This document shows positions 11,701 through 23,050 of a stretch of 64,000 nucleotides of DNA, piece by piece. A program made the translations under genes and the position numbers. The stretch is from Typha latifolia (lineage: Eukaryota; Streptophyta; Magnoliopsida; Poales; Typhaceae). Where the stretch lies: assembly GCA_019914945.1 (NCBI GenBank), contig CM034104.1, positions 10,094,046 to 10,158,045 on the forward strand, read 5' to 3'. The notes beneath the pieces were generated by a model. That model made no database searches. It worked only from the letters and a program-made list of their open reading frames with translations, and was not told where the DNA came from. Every line of letters starts with the position of its first letter. Position 1 is the first letter of the stretch.

Positions 11701-13853
11701 GCTCGGGCCAAATCCCAGCCATGGGTGGTTCGAGCCAAGGTCTCAGTGCATGCGGTTTAGGCCATGGCTCGGGTGGAGAAGGTCCAAGAAAGTGATCGGT
11801 TATGATGGTTTGGGCTAGTGGGGCCTGGATCGCCGCTGATAGAAATGTAGAGTTTTTGGCCCAAGCTTCCATCGCGGATAGGGAAGACAGTGATGCGATC
11901 GACATTGGGGGCTACTCCGTCATTGCTACGGCGAAGGGCTCGGTCTGCAAGGATGGAGGGTGCTCCGCCACGATCGGAGAAAGGGTGCTTGTCGTGATTT
12001 AAATGGTCTCCATGGTTTCACCATTGTCAGTGCTTAAAGGTGGAAGAGGTGGCTATTCCGCAGTGGCCGGTGGCAATGGCGATGTAGGGTGGTGGTGGTG
12101 GTGGGTCAAGATACTTGTCGTCAAGGCTTAGATTGAGTCCTTGAGAGAAGTTTGCATCTCCTTCGAGCTCTCCTTCAAATTGATCCAAAGTTCTTTGAAT
12201 AACGCTTTTGCTTATAATGGTGGCTCGTCGTCAACAGTGGTTGATGGTGGTGGTGGCACCGGAGAAGACCTAGTCGGTATGGATATGAGTTCTTGGTCCT
12301 TCATAGTAGCGATCTCCCTCAATTTGTCTTGGATCGCGTGTTCACCAACGACCGAGTAACAGTGGTTTTGATACCACTGTTACAAACCAAATTTGGAACG
12401 ATCAAGACGTACGAAAATTATGATATTTTTATAACAGAAAGACTCAAGATCTAATGGCTTTAGTTTCACATGATTCCAAGGTCGAAGTGAAAAGATAAAA
12501 TTTAAACAATGGAAGAAATTTAGAATTGGATAGATTAGTAATTACCCGACGTTGCAGTGGTCGTCGGAGGGTGGCAAATGATCAAAGGTGGTGGTGGACA
12601 GCCATAAGATAGGGTAGCTTATTGAGAAAGATGGTGGCTAGGGTTTAAAAGAGAAGATGACAGCAATGGAGGTGATGAAAAAAGATTAATTTACTCTACT
12701 CCTAGTTTTCTCTTATGACTATTCTTATGCTACTTTTACTCTTACTTCTAAAATGAACTAAAGCTAAATATATAGTGGATGATTAAACAAAGCAGCCCAA
12801 CCCATCTATATACAGAGGTCAGGTATGAGTCCTATTAGGACTTGTCATAAGGCTTATACGACTTGAACTAAGATTTATCTTAAATGTTTACATGACTTAA
12901 TTGAACTTGTCTTAGAGGTTTACATAATTTAACTGGAATTGTTTTAAAGGCTTATATGACTTAATTGGACTTGTCTTTGAGATTCATATGATTTAATTAG
13001 ATTTATGTTAAGAGCTTACATAAAAGATAGTCATAAATCAATATTAAGATAAATAGAATTGATCTATTGAGTTCAATATCCTCATGATGTGATCCGAACT
13101 GATCTGATTTGCATCACAAGCTTGCTAGTGGATTTTGTGTACCCTTGCTGCTCTTCCCTAGGACATGCATAGTTGGATATTAGTACTTGGTACTTCTTAA
13201 CTGCCGGCAATATTTGAACATATTACATGATACTGCCCAAGAGGACATCTCTTTGCAGTTGGCATGTGATTTTGAAGTATCAGGACTTATCTAACAACAG
13301 TATCCAACACTTCACCTCTTTGTATAGTGTCATGTAAAATGAATTTTATAAGAAACTTTTGAAATGATGGATGAAGGCTTTATTCTATCTGTTTTTAGTA
13401 GTGATTAAGATATGTTCAAGGGAAGGGGGTAATCTTCACGAATTGGACAGGAATTTGACACATTTTTTCTTACTCGCTTTTCCTTGCTTTCTCATATCTA
13501 TTTGCTTTTAACGCAGAACTCTTACGGATAACATGGTAGTTGGCGTCTCCAAAGGATTTGAGAAGCGACTTCAACTAGTCGGGGTCGGATATCGTGCGAT
13601 GTTGGAAGGCAGAGATCTCGTATTGAACCTTGGGTTTTCACATCCAGTTAGAATGCCTATCCCAGATGGTTTGCAAGTTAAGGTGGAGGACAACACCAGG
13701 ATTGCTGTGAGTGGCTATGACAAATGTTCCATTGGTGAGTTCGCTGCTGCGATAAGGAAGTGGAGACCTCCTGAACCTTACAAAGGAAAGGGTGTTAAAT
13801 ATGCAGATGAAATAGTGAGAAGGAAGGAAGGAAAAGCTGGGAAGAAGAAGTAG
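5743..13853 (+). CDS. RPL6: 50S ribosomal protein L6, plastid (uL6c), nuclear gene; exons 5743-5777, 7229-7537, 13517-13853
   Basis: The product is the plastid large-subunit protein uL6, which binds 23S rRNA near the GTPase-factor site. Exon 1 gives a short start ([11 protein letters not shown]...), exon 2 the ECKESRIGK and [19 protein letters not shown] blocks, and exon 3 the blocks [26 protein letters not shown] and [14 protein letters not shown], the last being the L6 hallmark. Splice sites are TG^GTGCGT, TCAG^CAAC, TTTTCAG^GTATGA and CGCAG^AACTC. Phases match (a Cys codon and an Arg codon are split), giving 681 nt and 226 residues, the usual length for plant plastid L6 precursors. The start is the ATG in GCGCCATGGC; the ATG at 7221 lies in intron 1. 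The transit peptide is the region before about residue 40. Exon 3 is intact although intron 2 carries retroelement DNA and a broken copy of the exon's start at 10423. No TATA box was seen. The identification is firm; exon 1 is the least certain part. Confidence 0.93.
5778..7228 (+). other. RPL6 intron 1
   Basis: A T-rich intron of about 1.45 kb between the exon 1 donor (GTGCGT) and the acceptor ATGATCAG. No inserted element was recognised, and the open frames in it look spurious. Confidence 0.8.
8385..8445. repeat. CT microsatellite joined to alternating purine-pyrimidine tract
   Basis: A (CT)n run is followed by about 35 bases of almost strictly alternating purine-pyrimidine sequence (gcgcgcacgcgcacgtgcac and on), a base pattern that favours Z-DNA. 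It lies within RPL6 intron 2. Confidence 0.6.
10029..10485 (+). repeat. Left copy of a 456-bp direct repeat (intron end plus start of exon 3)
   Basis: Matches 13115-13575 with roughly 90 percent identity by eye, including aatatttgaacatattacatga, ccaacacttcacctctttgtat-like and gacacattttttctt segments. It ends inside the copied exon, where retroelement sequence begins (cctttagggctag). Confidence 0.85.
10423..10485 (+). pseudogene. Truncated copy of RPL6 exon 3 start
   Basis: After a usable acceptor (TTTTAACGTAG) the sequence reads in the RPL6 phase as [21 protein letters not shown], against [21 protein letters not shown] in the real exon. One codon (three bases, cga) is missing and several residues have changed. 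The copy then runs straight into LTR sequence, so the rest of uL6, including the PEPYKGKG block, is absent. Splicing into it would give a truncated uL6 with a foreign tail that stops about 35 codons after the homology ends. Confidence 0.85.
10486..10784 (+). repeat. Forward fragment of the same LTR that lies inverted at 10785-11513
   Basis: Its sequence (cctttagggctagtcctaag, then the gggctctttt...ttta region, then gtaaattaatct) is the reverse complement of about 11000-11290. The two make a head-to-head LTR pair that could fold back. It abuts the broken exon copy. Confidence 0.6.
10785..11513 (-). repeat. LTR, reverse orientation (distal copy of the intronic element)
   Basis: Aligned by eye with 12383-13113: both start with a gatc/aatttggaac block, contain 'agatctaatggcttta'-like and 'gtggctagggttt' words and a run of short gactta/aacta words, and end in gatctga/gatctag. 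This would be the 3' LTR of the reverse-oriented element. Confidence 0.65.
11514..12382 (-). mobile_element. Short internal region of a reverse LTR element, with PBS-like site at 12363-12376
   Basis: Read on the minus strand, the sequence next to the LTR is tggtatcaaaacca, which fits a primer-binding site complementary to initiator-methionine tRNA. Only about 0.9 kb lies between the LTRs, carrying fragments of a possible gag leader (GGTGCCACCACCACC region on the minus strand) with stops and no pol. It is either a non-autonomous or an internally deleted element. Confidence 0.55.
12383..13113 (-). repeat. LTR, reverse orientation (proximal copy of the intronic element)
   Basis: Begins tgttacaaacc on the plus strand and ends gatttgcatcaca, giving TG...CA ends. 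It pairs with 10785-11513 and is followed directly by the right copy of the 456-bp repeat. Confidence 0.65.
13115..13575 (+). repeat. Right copy of the 456-bp direct repeat, running into genuine RPL6 exon 3
   Basis: Partner of 10029-10485. It carries the working acceptor and intact exon reading frame, so it is the original or the selected copy. Confidence 0.85.
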
Positions 13854-16800
13854 AGAGTTGTTTCTATTTTCTGATAACATGTTTTTTTTTCTTCTTTGTA
13901 TCTTCATCATTATATGCCTGACATCTTAACCTCAGAAATTTTATTGTTCTCTGTTTTTCTTTTTTCGAGAAGATCTAGTGGTCTCTGTTTACTTCATTGG
14001 TTTGAGATGCTAGGGGATGTAGAGCTGCATTTCTGAATTCCAATTATTAATCTCATAAAACTTCAAGTAATTTGCAATTCGGGAGGACTGGAAACTTGAT
14101 TACGGGATTGAGTGATGATGCTTTACTTATGGACCATTGTGATATGTTTGTTCCAGTTTTCTATTTCCTATTTTCCCATCTTCTTACAGGTGCCAAATGA
14201 TTTGGATCTTCTTTTCCCTTTCTTTCTAATTCTTTTGTTTAGATTCAATCCAAACAAGATAAAACTCTCTTTTTCTTTTTTCCTTTTCTTTTTCATCCAA
14301 AACAGTTATGTGCAGCCTACCGTGGATATTGGAAAGTGTGTTTGTATCCTATATATATAATGAGATCTTTCAGAACTATAAAAAAACTAAATAAAAAGTA
14401 TTAATTATATTTTTACCTCTTCAACTATCACTTAATATTACTTTCATCCCAAGAGATATGGACAAATGCACCCGTTAAATTACTTTAAAAATAATTTAAC
14501 AATGAAAAATGAAAGAGAAGTCAACTAAAGTTTAAAAAAATTAAAATACACTTCTCTCGTTCCTTCTTCTCATCTCCCTTATTTTTTTTCTTGTCTTCCA
14601 TCTGATGACAATGTCAATCACCTCTTCCTCCAATTTTCTTCCATGGTAACTTCTCCAAATCTTAAACCAATCTTCTTTCGACCTCTTAAATCGACTTTCA
14701 ATGTCGGCCCTATATTTCAATCAATTTTCAATAGAAAATCTAATAATTATAATTTACCCTGTACCACGCAGTACTTATGGACTTAAATTTAAAGTATATA
14801 AAAATAGTAAGTTAAAATTAAGCAAAATCACTTATGAATCAACTATAATTTGTCCTATAATTAACTCTAATAATTATGGTAAATGAGGCAAAATGGATTC
14901 CATTATCCACTACAAGGATAACTGCCGAATCCCTCGGATTATCTATAGCTATTTTTTTTTTTAAACATTCATAAGCTCAAAGGTTAGTTATGAGTTAGGC
15001 AAATGGCCAACCTTCCCTAGATATATAGTCACTTAGACTCCACCGAGCTTTTAGCTGCCTAATCTAGGCTTCAAGCCATATGCGTTGCCGAACAATTGCT
15101 CTGAACTAAATATCGTCGAGATCTGCTCTAAACTGTTGCACTGTCAAACTGTTTCTCTAAGCTAACTATACTACCGAGCTATCAATCAAGTTGAGCTAAG
15201 CCACTCAACCATCAAACAATTTCTCTATAATATTATTTAGGGTTGGAGTTCAAACTATAATATCTTTAGTCATGGAGAAAGTAGCTACTAATTCTACTAG
15301 AGTTATAGCTAATTTTTTCGTTGGAAGTTTAACACTATCGAGCTATTAACCGAGTTAAATTAAGCCACCCAACAAATATAATTTATGTACTGTATTAGTC
15401 GTGGTTGGAAGTTTCAGACAGGAGCAAATGCAAAATCCCAAAATATCTCCACCAGCGGTAGAGTTTCTGATCAGAATTGACATCGACATGCACCGTGGTC
15501 CATCCAAATGGGACATCAACATCCTTTCAACATGATTGAGGGGTCCTTGTAGCACTTCAAGTGGGTTTTTGACCAAACTAGCCCTCCCTAAATTTTAATT
15601 TTTCATTTTGCAAATTTGGTACACTTTAAAATTTATATACAAAATTAGGTGCATTTCAAAATTGCTCTCGTGAGAGTATTTCTAAACCAGACTCTAAAAC
15701 ATTAAATTTGGAGCCTGATGAAGCTTCAACCGGATTTCAAATGAGCTCCAAATTTAAAGCTAGCTACTTTGAAGCTCCAAATTTGAAGCTTAGCTTTAAT
15801 ATTATTCAACTTTTTTAATTTTAATTTTGCCCTATCAAAATTGAATTTCAAAATTTTAAATTCTAGCTTTATTGTTTATCAAATAGATTAGTTAGTTAGA
15901 CTAAATATATAATTAATTTTATTAAATTTTTGACAAAAATAATACCATTGAAATGTCTCATCAAGATCTTTAAAATAAGTCTAATATTAAATTATTTTAA
16001 GTTATTTCAAATTTTTTATTTGTACTTTGTGTAATGTAATTTCGATGCGTTTAATTAAAAAGATAGTAGTTTAAAATTATTTATGAAACTATTGAATATT
16101 AATCTTATTATAAATATGTCGACCAGAATTTTCTAACAATATATTTTTTATTAAAAAATAATTACATTAAGAGCACCTATTAAGTGATTTTAAAAAAAAA
16201 ACTCCACTTCAAGTTGGATATTTCAATAAGACAACAAATGAGTTTATGTATATAATCCTCCCCCTTTGCTCTGGTTTCTGGTTTTAGAGCTTCTTTTCAG
16301 CAGTAGGCTAAGGTGGTGTCTCAGATTGGTAAGTTGTTTTCTTCTTCTTCTTTTTTTATTTAATGAAAAGGAGCAGATGAAGTGCTTACATTATTTGGGC
16401 CACAACGCACACCAAATTGACAAGGTAAGCTGGTTGTAAGCAGTTCATGTGCTACAGTGGGTACATGAACTAGAGCTGTTATATGAAATTAATCTATTTA
16501 TATTTATTACTTCAACTCATTTATGATTGACTAACTCATTTATGTCTCAATAATCTAATTTATGGCACCAATAGAACTTATTTATAATTGAAATTAAAAA
16601 TATTTTAAATCCGGATAACACACATAGATTTGAATAAGAGAATCAATTTTAATCGAATCTTATTAATAAACATGTCATGTTTGTGTTTAATATTCTTACC
16701 TATTTTATACCATTTTATAGTCAAATGCATAATTTGTTATCATGAAGTGCATATAGTTTACATATATATTAACCATTAAAATCTATTATTAGCAACAAAA

Positions 16801-17859
16801 AGTCTCAGTAGTTCTACCAAAAAAAAAAAAACAGTGACTATGTGAGATACTACTATCAAATTAAATAACTGAGTCCCAGATAAAAGTGTAATAAACTCTT
16901 TTACAGCCTTGTAAAAGAAAGTTTTATTATGGACTTAACAAAAGTAAACAATAAAAAAGACAAGATTCTAGGTTTCTCCTACACTATTGATTACCATGTG
17001 TTCTGAAACAAATACCAGGTTTTTTCACATCGAGAGTGTGACTTTCCTGTAAGTGGTTGTCATACATAATGACATGAACATCCACCTCAATCGCTACCAG
17101 TGAAGTCCTATAGGTACCCCTGTCATTACAATGAGACATTGCTTGACAATCCCCAGTATTGATGAAGCAAAACCAGTGGGCCGCAGCAAAGAGTCCCTGT
17201 CTTCAAGTTGTAGGAATTTTTTTGTTCTTTTTTTTATTGGTGATGAAAAAAGTCGCAGGAATAAGTGAGACTAGAATTTCAAGTTTATCCGGTTACGAGA
17301 ATTAAATAATTCCAAATAGAATATTAAAGATAAATGAAACTAGTCGAATAAAATATAAATAAATAAAAAGAAGTTTACTTACAGGGGTACAACATGGAAT
17401 TATAATTTATAGGGAAAATATATTATGTGGAGAAATAGTACTCCTTTTGTAGAGAAAAATGTATTTTATGTCCTTATAGTTTGGTTAAAGTTCAAAGTAA
17501 ATCTTCAACTTTTACTTTTTGACACTTGACACTTGCAATTTTGATTTGTATGCAATCATTGCGTCTTTCATTTGTTAATCATGTCGAGGGTGATCACCTA
17601 TCAAGCTAGTCAAAATTTTGACAATTTTGTCCTTCATCTTTTGTCTTTTGAAGATGTTTGCATTCTCCAGATTAAGAAATGAGTGAGATTTACAGAGACA
17701 GAAGCGTAAAACTCTATTTTCCTAAATTTTTCTTTTTCTTTTTCAACTGATTAATGTGAATTAAAAAAAGACATCTTGGAATTGCTCCAAAGTTGTAAAA
17801 AGGGTTAAGGAATTGCTCCAAAGTTGTAAAAAAGTTATCTCTCCCTGTCTAAACTTTCC
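13854..17859. other. Intergenic, AT-rich; dispersed repeat at 14960-15380
   Basis: No supported gene. A block at about 14960-15250 (gctctgaacta, ctaccgagctat, aagccactcaaccatcaaac) has a diverged relative at 30170-30340, and part of it is repeated at 15331-15375. The rest is AT-rich with homopolymer runs. A 16-codon open stretch at 16377-16424 with a good donor (AAG^GTAAGC) is discussed in the findings. Confidence 0.35.
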
Positions 17860-18497
17860 TATGGTATTGCCTAATTGGAGACACTGTGTTGTTGCATTCC
17901 TGCCTTAAATGTGATATGCCTTACTAACAACATTGAACTTAGAAACTATGGAGCACCTTCTCCTTAGGTGCCATTTTGCCCGAATAACCTAGTTTGCTAG
18001 CAAGGTCAGTCTAAGTCTCAGGCTTAGCACTACCTCTGGTCGCCTAGACAAGTGAATTGTGTTGCTGAAGGACCAACTATTACTTGACAAATTGCTTTAT
18101 GCCTTCGCAATCATGTGGGGGAATCTAGAAGGTCAAGAATGACACTTTCCAAAAACATTGAAGCCTCATATTAACGATTATCCAAGAAGTAGCTCATATC
18201 GGACATCCAGTAAGTCATGGAGCTCTCAACCTACAACCCTAACGAGGACCCTACTGAGCCACCTAAAGGCAACCTAACATATTTGGTTGATACATCTTCG
18301 AGGGGAGAGTCCATAAGAGGCATTAGTCTCTTCATGTGTGTTTTTTTGAATCATTTTTGTGTTACTAAGGTCGTCTTCCTTAACCACTGCGATAACACAC
18401 TCGCTAGTGAAGCTGTGATATTGATTAAAAGCATAACTATCTTGTCATTGCACAGTGTCTCGTGACTCTCAAATAGTTCTCAAGATCATCAATGAGC

Positions 18498-18506
18498 GGT
18501 ATGACT
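18498..18506 (+). repeat. 9-bp target-site duplication, left (ggtatgact)
   Basis: Identical to 19733-19741 on the other side of the inverted-repeat element. Confidence 0.85.
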
Positions 18507-19732
18507 AGGGGTGTCAAAATAAATGAGCAACTCGGGCTTGGCTCGACTAAAGCTCAAGTTCAACTTAGCTCAACTAAAGCTAAGCCAAGCTTGAGCCTTA
18601 AGTTTAGGCTCGATTTACATTTTGAGCCAAGCCTGAGCTAGAGTTATATATATATATATTTCAAACCCTAAATCTCTATCTTAACATTCACAAATCTCTC
18701 AGTATGCCGCGCCCTCCTCCAAACTCATTCTCTACTATCGGCAAGACTGCTTCCTGGCAAGCTTCCTCCTCCTCCGAGCTAATAAAATCATCATCACAAC
18801 CTACCCTTGTTATCCAGCTTCTTCGAATGGTCATGGTGGAGTGATGCGATGGAGCTGATCAATCCATGGCGATGACACTATAAAGCTTTCACTCTCCGGA
18901 GCACACCTAAGAACCTAACATTGGCCATGTGGCACATCGATAGCTATTGCTTGGCCTTACATGGCGAACCCCGACATCATTCCACCACCATGGCGGTGTT
19001 GGTGGAGATCGTGGCCAAATCGCCACATCGGCATCAGCGTTGAGCACCATGGAGAAGACTCCATTAAGTAGCCGTTGTCGATCCGAGCCAAGACGAAGTC
19101 CTTGATGCCTTCCTTCTCCTTTTCACCATCAATCTGAGGCATTCTCGAAAAGAAGAGACCATATCAGCCAAAGGCATAGGGGGAAATGGATTGGGGAAAC
19201 GCTGACAGCGACGACAATAATGGAGAAGGAGAAGAGATCGGCAAGACACAATTCTACGCGATAATAAGGGTGAAGAGGCAATCTCTAAGTCAGAGGCAGC
19301 TTGAATTTTTAGTTTTATGTAATTTAGCTTTGTTCAACTTAATTAGCAGGCTTGACAGCTTGAATAGTGCTCTATTAAAATTTGAAATCGATGTGAGACT
19401 TTTTTATTTTATAATTTAATATTACTTTTAGTATTAGAATTGTATTATTGTTATATTTACTAGTTAAATTTTAATTTCTAGCTTTAGTATAATTTAATTT
19501 AATTTAACTATTAAATTTTAATTTAGCTTGAATAGTTCTTAGCTCGGCTCGGCTCAAGCCAGCTCGGTTTGAGTATGGCTCGATAATAGGCTCGATTCAG
19601 ACTTGTGCTCGGCTCAGGATTGATCTGGCTCGGCTCGAGTTGAGCCGAGCCGAGTCTGAAGCTAAAAAATAGGCTTGAAATTAATTTTGAGCTGAGCCTG
19701 ACTTGCTCAGGCTCGGCTCATTTACACCTCTA
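18507..19732. mobile_element. Non-autonomous Mutator-like element, 1226 bp, possibly carrying captured gene sequence
   Basis: It starts aggggtgtcaaaataaatgagc and ends gctcatttacacctcta, an inverted pair. The inner arms continue as GGCTCGGCTC/GAGCCAAGCC-rich sequence for about 130 bases at 18507-18635 and 19530-19732. A perfect 9-bp duplication flanks it, the size made by Mutator transposases. The middle (18690-19250) is GC-richer than the arms and has open stretches on the minus strand (for example 18957-19142, with KDFVLARIDNGYLMESS), which could be captured gene sequence as in Pack-MULEs. No transposase is present. Confidence 0.75.
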
Positions 19733-19741
19733 GGTATGACT
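19733..19741 (+). repeat. 9-bp target-site duplication, right (ggtatgact)
   Basis: Identical to 18498-18506. Confidence 0.85.
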
Positions 19742-20406
19742 ATCTACTCTGCAAGAATATATTAGGTGGTTTTCAACTCTCCCTTCCATAAGGATCTTAG
19801 CTAATAGCTTAGCTAGATAAGCCATTCATGAATGTATCTCCAAAAAATGGATTATTCCATCTTTATATTTAGATAGTGTATATAAGCTACCTTTTCCTTT
19901 CTAAATGAACCACATAATGGAGAAGGCCTTGTGGGAGCATGAGGAAGAGATGAGGATAGCTTACTCTTTCCTTTTTGAATCGATGGGTAAGTAATCAAAT
20001 TTTGGGTCAACATTTTATTAAGGGTGGTAGAGTGCTTAACCCCCTACGCAGGCCACCGACAGTGTGCGTGGAGATTGAGGCCTTAGGTAGTGGGTCATCA
20101 CCCCTTTCCTCCCACTTTATCTCTATTTCTCCCCCTCATCTCTTGGTTCACTCTCCCAACCTCTCTTCTCCTAATTACACCGCTCCCCCATACCATCTGA
20201 CTATCACCGTAGTTGCTGTTGACATGACTAGAGCTAGTGAACTCATCGTCGTCGCTGAGTCTTCCTCCCTCGTTTTAGTAACCAGTGATTCTAGTGTGGC
20301 GCTTCAAAGGCGTTACTCCCTCCTCCTTCCCCTTCCAACTACGGTGGTTAGGCGTTAGTTCACCACCAGCAAGGGGCCCACTCTTGTGGGGATGGTGTTG
20401 AGCAAG

Positions 20407-21060
20407 GAAGGGGAAGAGCCACTCCCACTAGTATAGTGCCTTAACAGTCAAGCTGAAAATAGCCTACTCGGGCTGGACGGTGCCAACCCGAGCACACCCA
20501 GGTTAGGTTAGGTGAAGCTAGCCCAATGCTCTGGGTCGAGTTGGGTGGTGTTAGCCAAAGCTTTCTTGGGTTTTAGGTTGGGCTTGGCCCAGCCCAAACC
20601 CTTTTCTAAAATTAGGTTGGGCATGGCTTGAGTCCAATTTTTTGTTGGCAGAGTCCGTGCCCTTTGTTGGCATTTTCTTTCCTTCTTTTTTCTCCTTTTA
20701 ATTATTTTATTTTTTCCCTCTTTTATTACCCCTTTAAAGGTGATTACCTAGTGAGAGGGGAAAGAGCCACTCCTACTAGCGTAGTGCCCTAGCCAGTTAG
20801 GCTGGGGACTACTTGTTCAGGTTGGATGGTGCCAGCCCAAGCGTGCTTGAGTAAGGCTGTGTGGAGCTAGCGTGATGACTTTCGGTCGAGCTGGTTGGTG
20901 TCAGCCTGAGCGCGCTTAGGTTTTGGGTTGGGCTCAACCTAGCCCGAGCCCCTTTTTGAAATTAGGTTGGCATGGCCCGAGCCCAATTTTTTGTTGGCAG
21001 AGTTCGTCCCTTTGTGGGCATTTTCTTTCCTTCTTTTCTTCTTTTTTTCGTTATGTTATT
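20407..21060 (+). repeat. Tandem duplication of a roughly 348-bp unit in the LTR
   Basis: Both units run aggggaa(a)gagccactcc, then gtagtgccct/gtagtgcc, then ttgggctc/ttgggcttgg, then caattttttgttggcagag, then gcattttctttcc. Unit starts are at about 20407 and 20756. Confidence 0.75.
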
Positions 21061-21479
21061 TGTTTTCTTTTACTACCCTTTTAAACATCAAAATAGGTGC
21101 TGACCTAGTGATTTTGTCGTAGAACTCCCTAGGACTAGCATTCGCCCCTGAGCAGGTTGTGATTAGAGTAACACTGCTTCTCTCCAAAGAATTTTAGAGA
21201 ATTTAGGCAAGTAGTCTATTAACCCTTATTACTATTGCTTGATGTGATGTGTGATAACATAAGCATCTCTAACATGATAGTTTGTTTATTATAGTGACAC
21301 TTGTTTGTTTAACATACTGGCTGACACAACTGTTATTATTTTGATTGTTATGTGTATTCATCAGTATGCTTAGATATGATAACTCATTTTACTATTACAT
21401 TTTGCTAGTTATGTTTTACCTTATCATGCCACTAGCACATAAGCACAACATAAAGAAAATAACATCTACGTCTCAATAG

Positions 21480-21655
21480 CATTCGAGACACTTATTCAAC
21501 CAAAATTAAGGGTGAGGGACATTTACATTATTACATAGTAGGTATGAGCACAACATAAAGAAAATCACTTTTACGTCTCGATAGCATTCGACACTTATTC
21601 AACCAAAATTAAGGGTGAGGGATATTTATATTATTACATAGTAGGTTAGATGCTT
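21480..21655 (+). repeat. Direct repeat of about 95 bp inside the family B LTR
   Basis: 'cacaacataaagaaaat', a tacgtctc(g/a)atagcattcga block and 'caaccaaaattaagggtgaggg' occur twice in a row, at 21446-21540 and 21549-21645. Confidence 0.75.
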
Positions 21656-22667
21656 GAGATCTTAGTCTGTGGATCCTAGACAATTAAGCAATTATTTCGC
21701 CGAACGATTAGTAATTTACTGTGATTGACGAGAGTCAACCATTTAGAGTATTTAACTTAGAGAGAAAATGGTAAGATAACGTAAACCTAGTGGAACTCGA
21801 TAATGGAGAGTGAAGGCGTCCCTGAACGACGATTCATGAGTTCTTACACGGTGGTGCAATGATGTGGAGCCGAGGGCTTAGATAATCGTATCGATATGCA
21901 ATACTATCTTATGTGATAGGATTACGACTGAGGTCTATAGTCTGCAATGGTGGACAACCAGTCATATTGTTCGTCGGGTGATGGGGAGACGATTCTACCG
22001 CTAGAGTCCATCCTCCCTTGGGGGTCATTATGCCTGTCAAGCATGGTAGGGTCGTTATGGTTGTCAAGCATAGTGTTGGTGGTCAAGGGCATGCATGGAA
22101 GGTGTGTCATGTGTAAATGGTGGATAGGGATAGCTACAGTCTAGTTGGACCATGCTAGTCAAATACATGACATTCATATTTTATTTTACATCATGATGAT
22201 TAGTTGCATAGTTGCACGTATATTTTCTATGCTAAATGTATTGTTATCCGTGAAACTTGATTAGTGATAGTGCCACTTACTGAACATTAGACTTATCCCA
22301 TATTGATATATGATGCAGATTAATTGACACCCTAGTGAGATGCATAACAGTAGTTTACCTTGTAGGGCGATAGGCCCCTTTCCTTTCATGTTCTTTCTAT
22401 ACTATTTATATAAGGGGTTTATATTGTTCCTTTGTTATATTTTAGTTTTAGCATGTCATCTTGTAAGGGTTTTCACCCTTTCTAATGTATTTGAATGGAT
22501 TTGCGGTGACATGTATGCCTTTTTTTGTTGCTATTTTATTTTTAGGTCTTTTTGTTTTCGATGGTATGTTATTATGCGCCTAAGTAAAGCGATAAAAATG
22601 ATATCATAGAGGGTAAAATGAATTGTAAAATATAATTTCCCTTTCCTTTTGCAAATAATCTAATATA

Positions 22668-23050
22668 GGGTGTAATCGAACTAAGCTTGAGCGAGTTGGG
22701 CTTGGCTCAGCTCAAAATTAATATAAGTTCAACTCAACTTTAGCATGAGACGAGCTCAATCATATAGGCTCGGCTTGTCGAAATATTGAGCCAACTCCAA
22801 TCAGTTCGACCAGCTCGATCCAAAAAGCTTAACAACTCTATTAATCTAATCTACTAAATCTAATTTGACATTTTCCAATATGGGACTAAGCACCTAAAGA
22901 TTCCTTGTATAAAAAATAGCACTAAGTATGCTATATATATAATTTCACATATATAATATATACTTACTTGAGCTCGAGTGAGCTGATCCTAGTGAATCAA
23001 TTAAAATTTTGAGCCATGAACTTTGCTCGATTACGCTTATTTAGAGTTCT
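22668..23050. repeat. Small inverted-repeat element (MITE-like)
   Basis: The left end reads gggtgtaatcgaactaagctt, and the right end (ctttgctcgattacgct) is its approximate complement. Inner arms carry GAGCTCGA/GGCTCGGCT words in opposite orientation. No clear target duplication was found, so class and ends are uncertain. Confidence 0.45.

Larger units (their letters stand above)
7538..13516 (+). other. RPL6 intron 2, enlarged by duplication and retroelement insertion
   Basis: An intron of about 6 kb. From 7538 to 10028 it is ordinary T-rich intron, with a CT/GC dinucleotide tract at 8385-8445. From 10029 to 13516 it consists of a 456-bp block, a 2.6-kb reverse-oriented LTR element and a second copy of the same block that runs into exon 3. 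The genuine acceptor is CGCAG at 13512-13516; a rival acceptor (CGTAG) lies at 10418-10422. Confidence 0.8.
17860..19990 (+). mobile_element. Decayed LINE 3' region, split by a Mutator-like element
   Basis: Around 17890-18010, frames on the plus strand give a zf-RVT-like pattern (LKCDMPY, then ETMEHLLLRCHFAR-like with shifts). At 18100-18190 there are words like the linker that follows it in plant LINEs. At 19770-19850, on the far side of the insert, there is an ILANSLARQAI-like stretch resembling the end of a LINE RNase H domain. Several frameshifts and stops are present, so this reading is tentative. Confidence 0.4.
20000..22610 (+). repeat. Family B LTR, second copy
   Basis: The segment at 20045-20130 (gccaccgacagtgtgcgtgg, then cactttatct) matches 50285-50360, and 21460-22030 matches the acaacac...gaggtctatagtctg...gtgatgggg blocks of the first copy. 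It contains an internal tandem duplication (20407-21060). No coding domain is present. The 3' boundary is uncertain. Confidence 0.5.
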
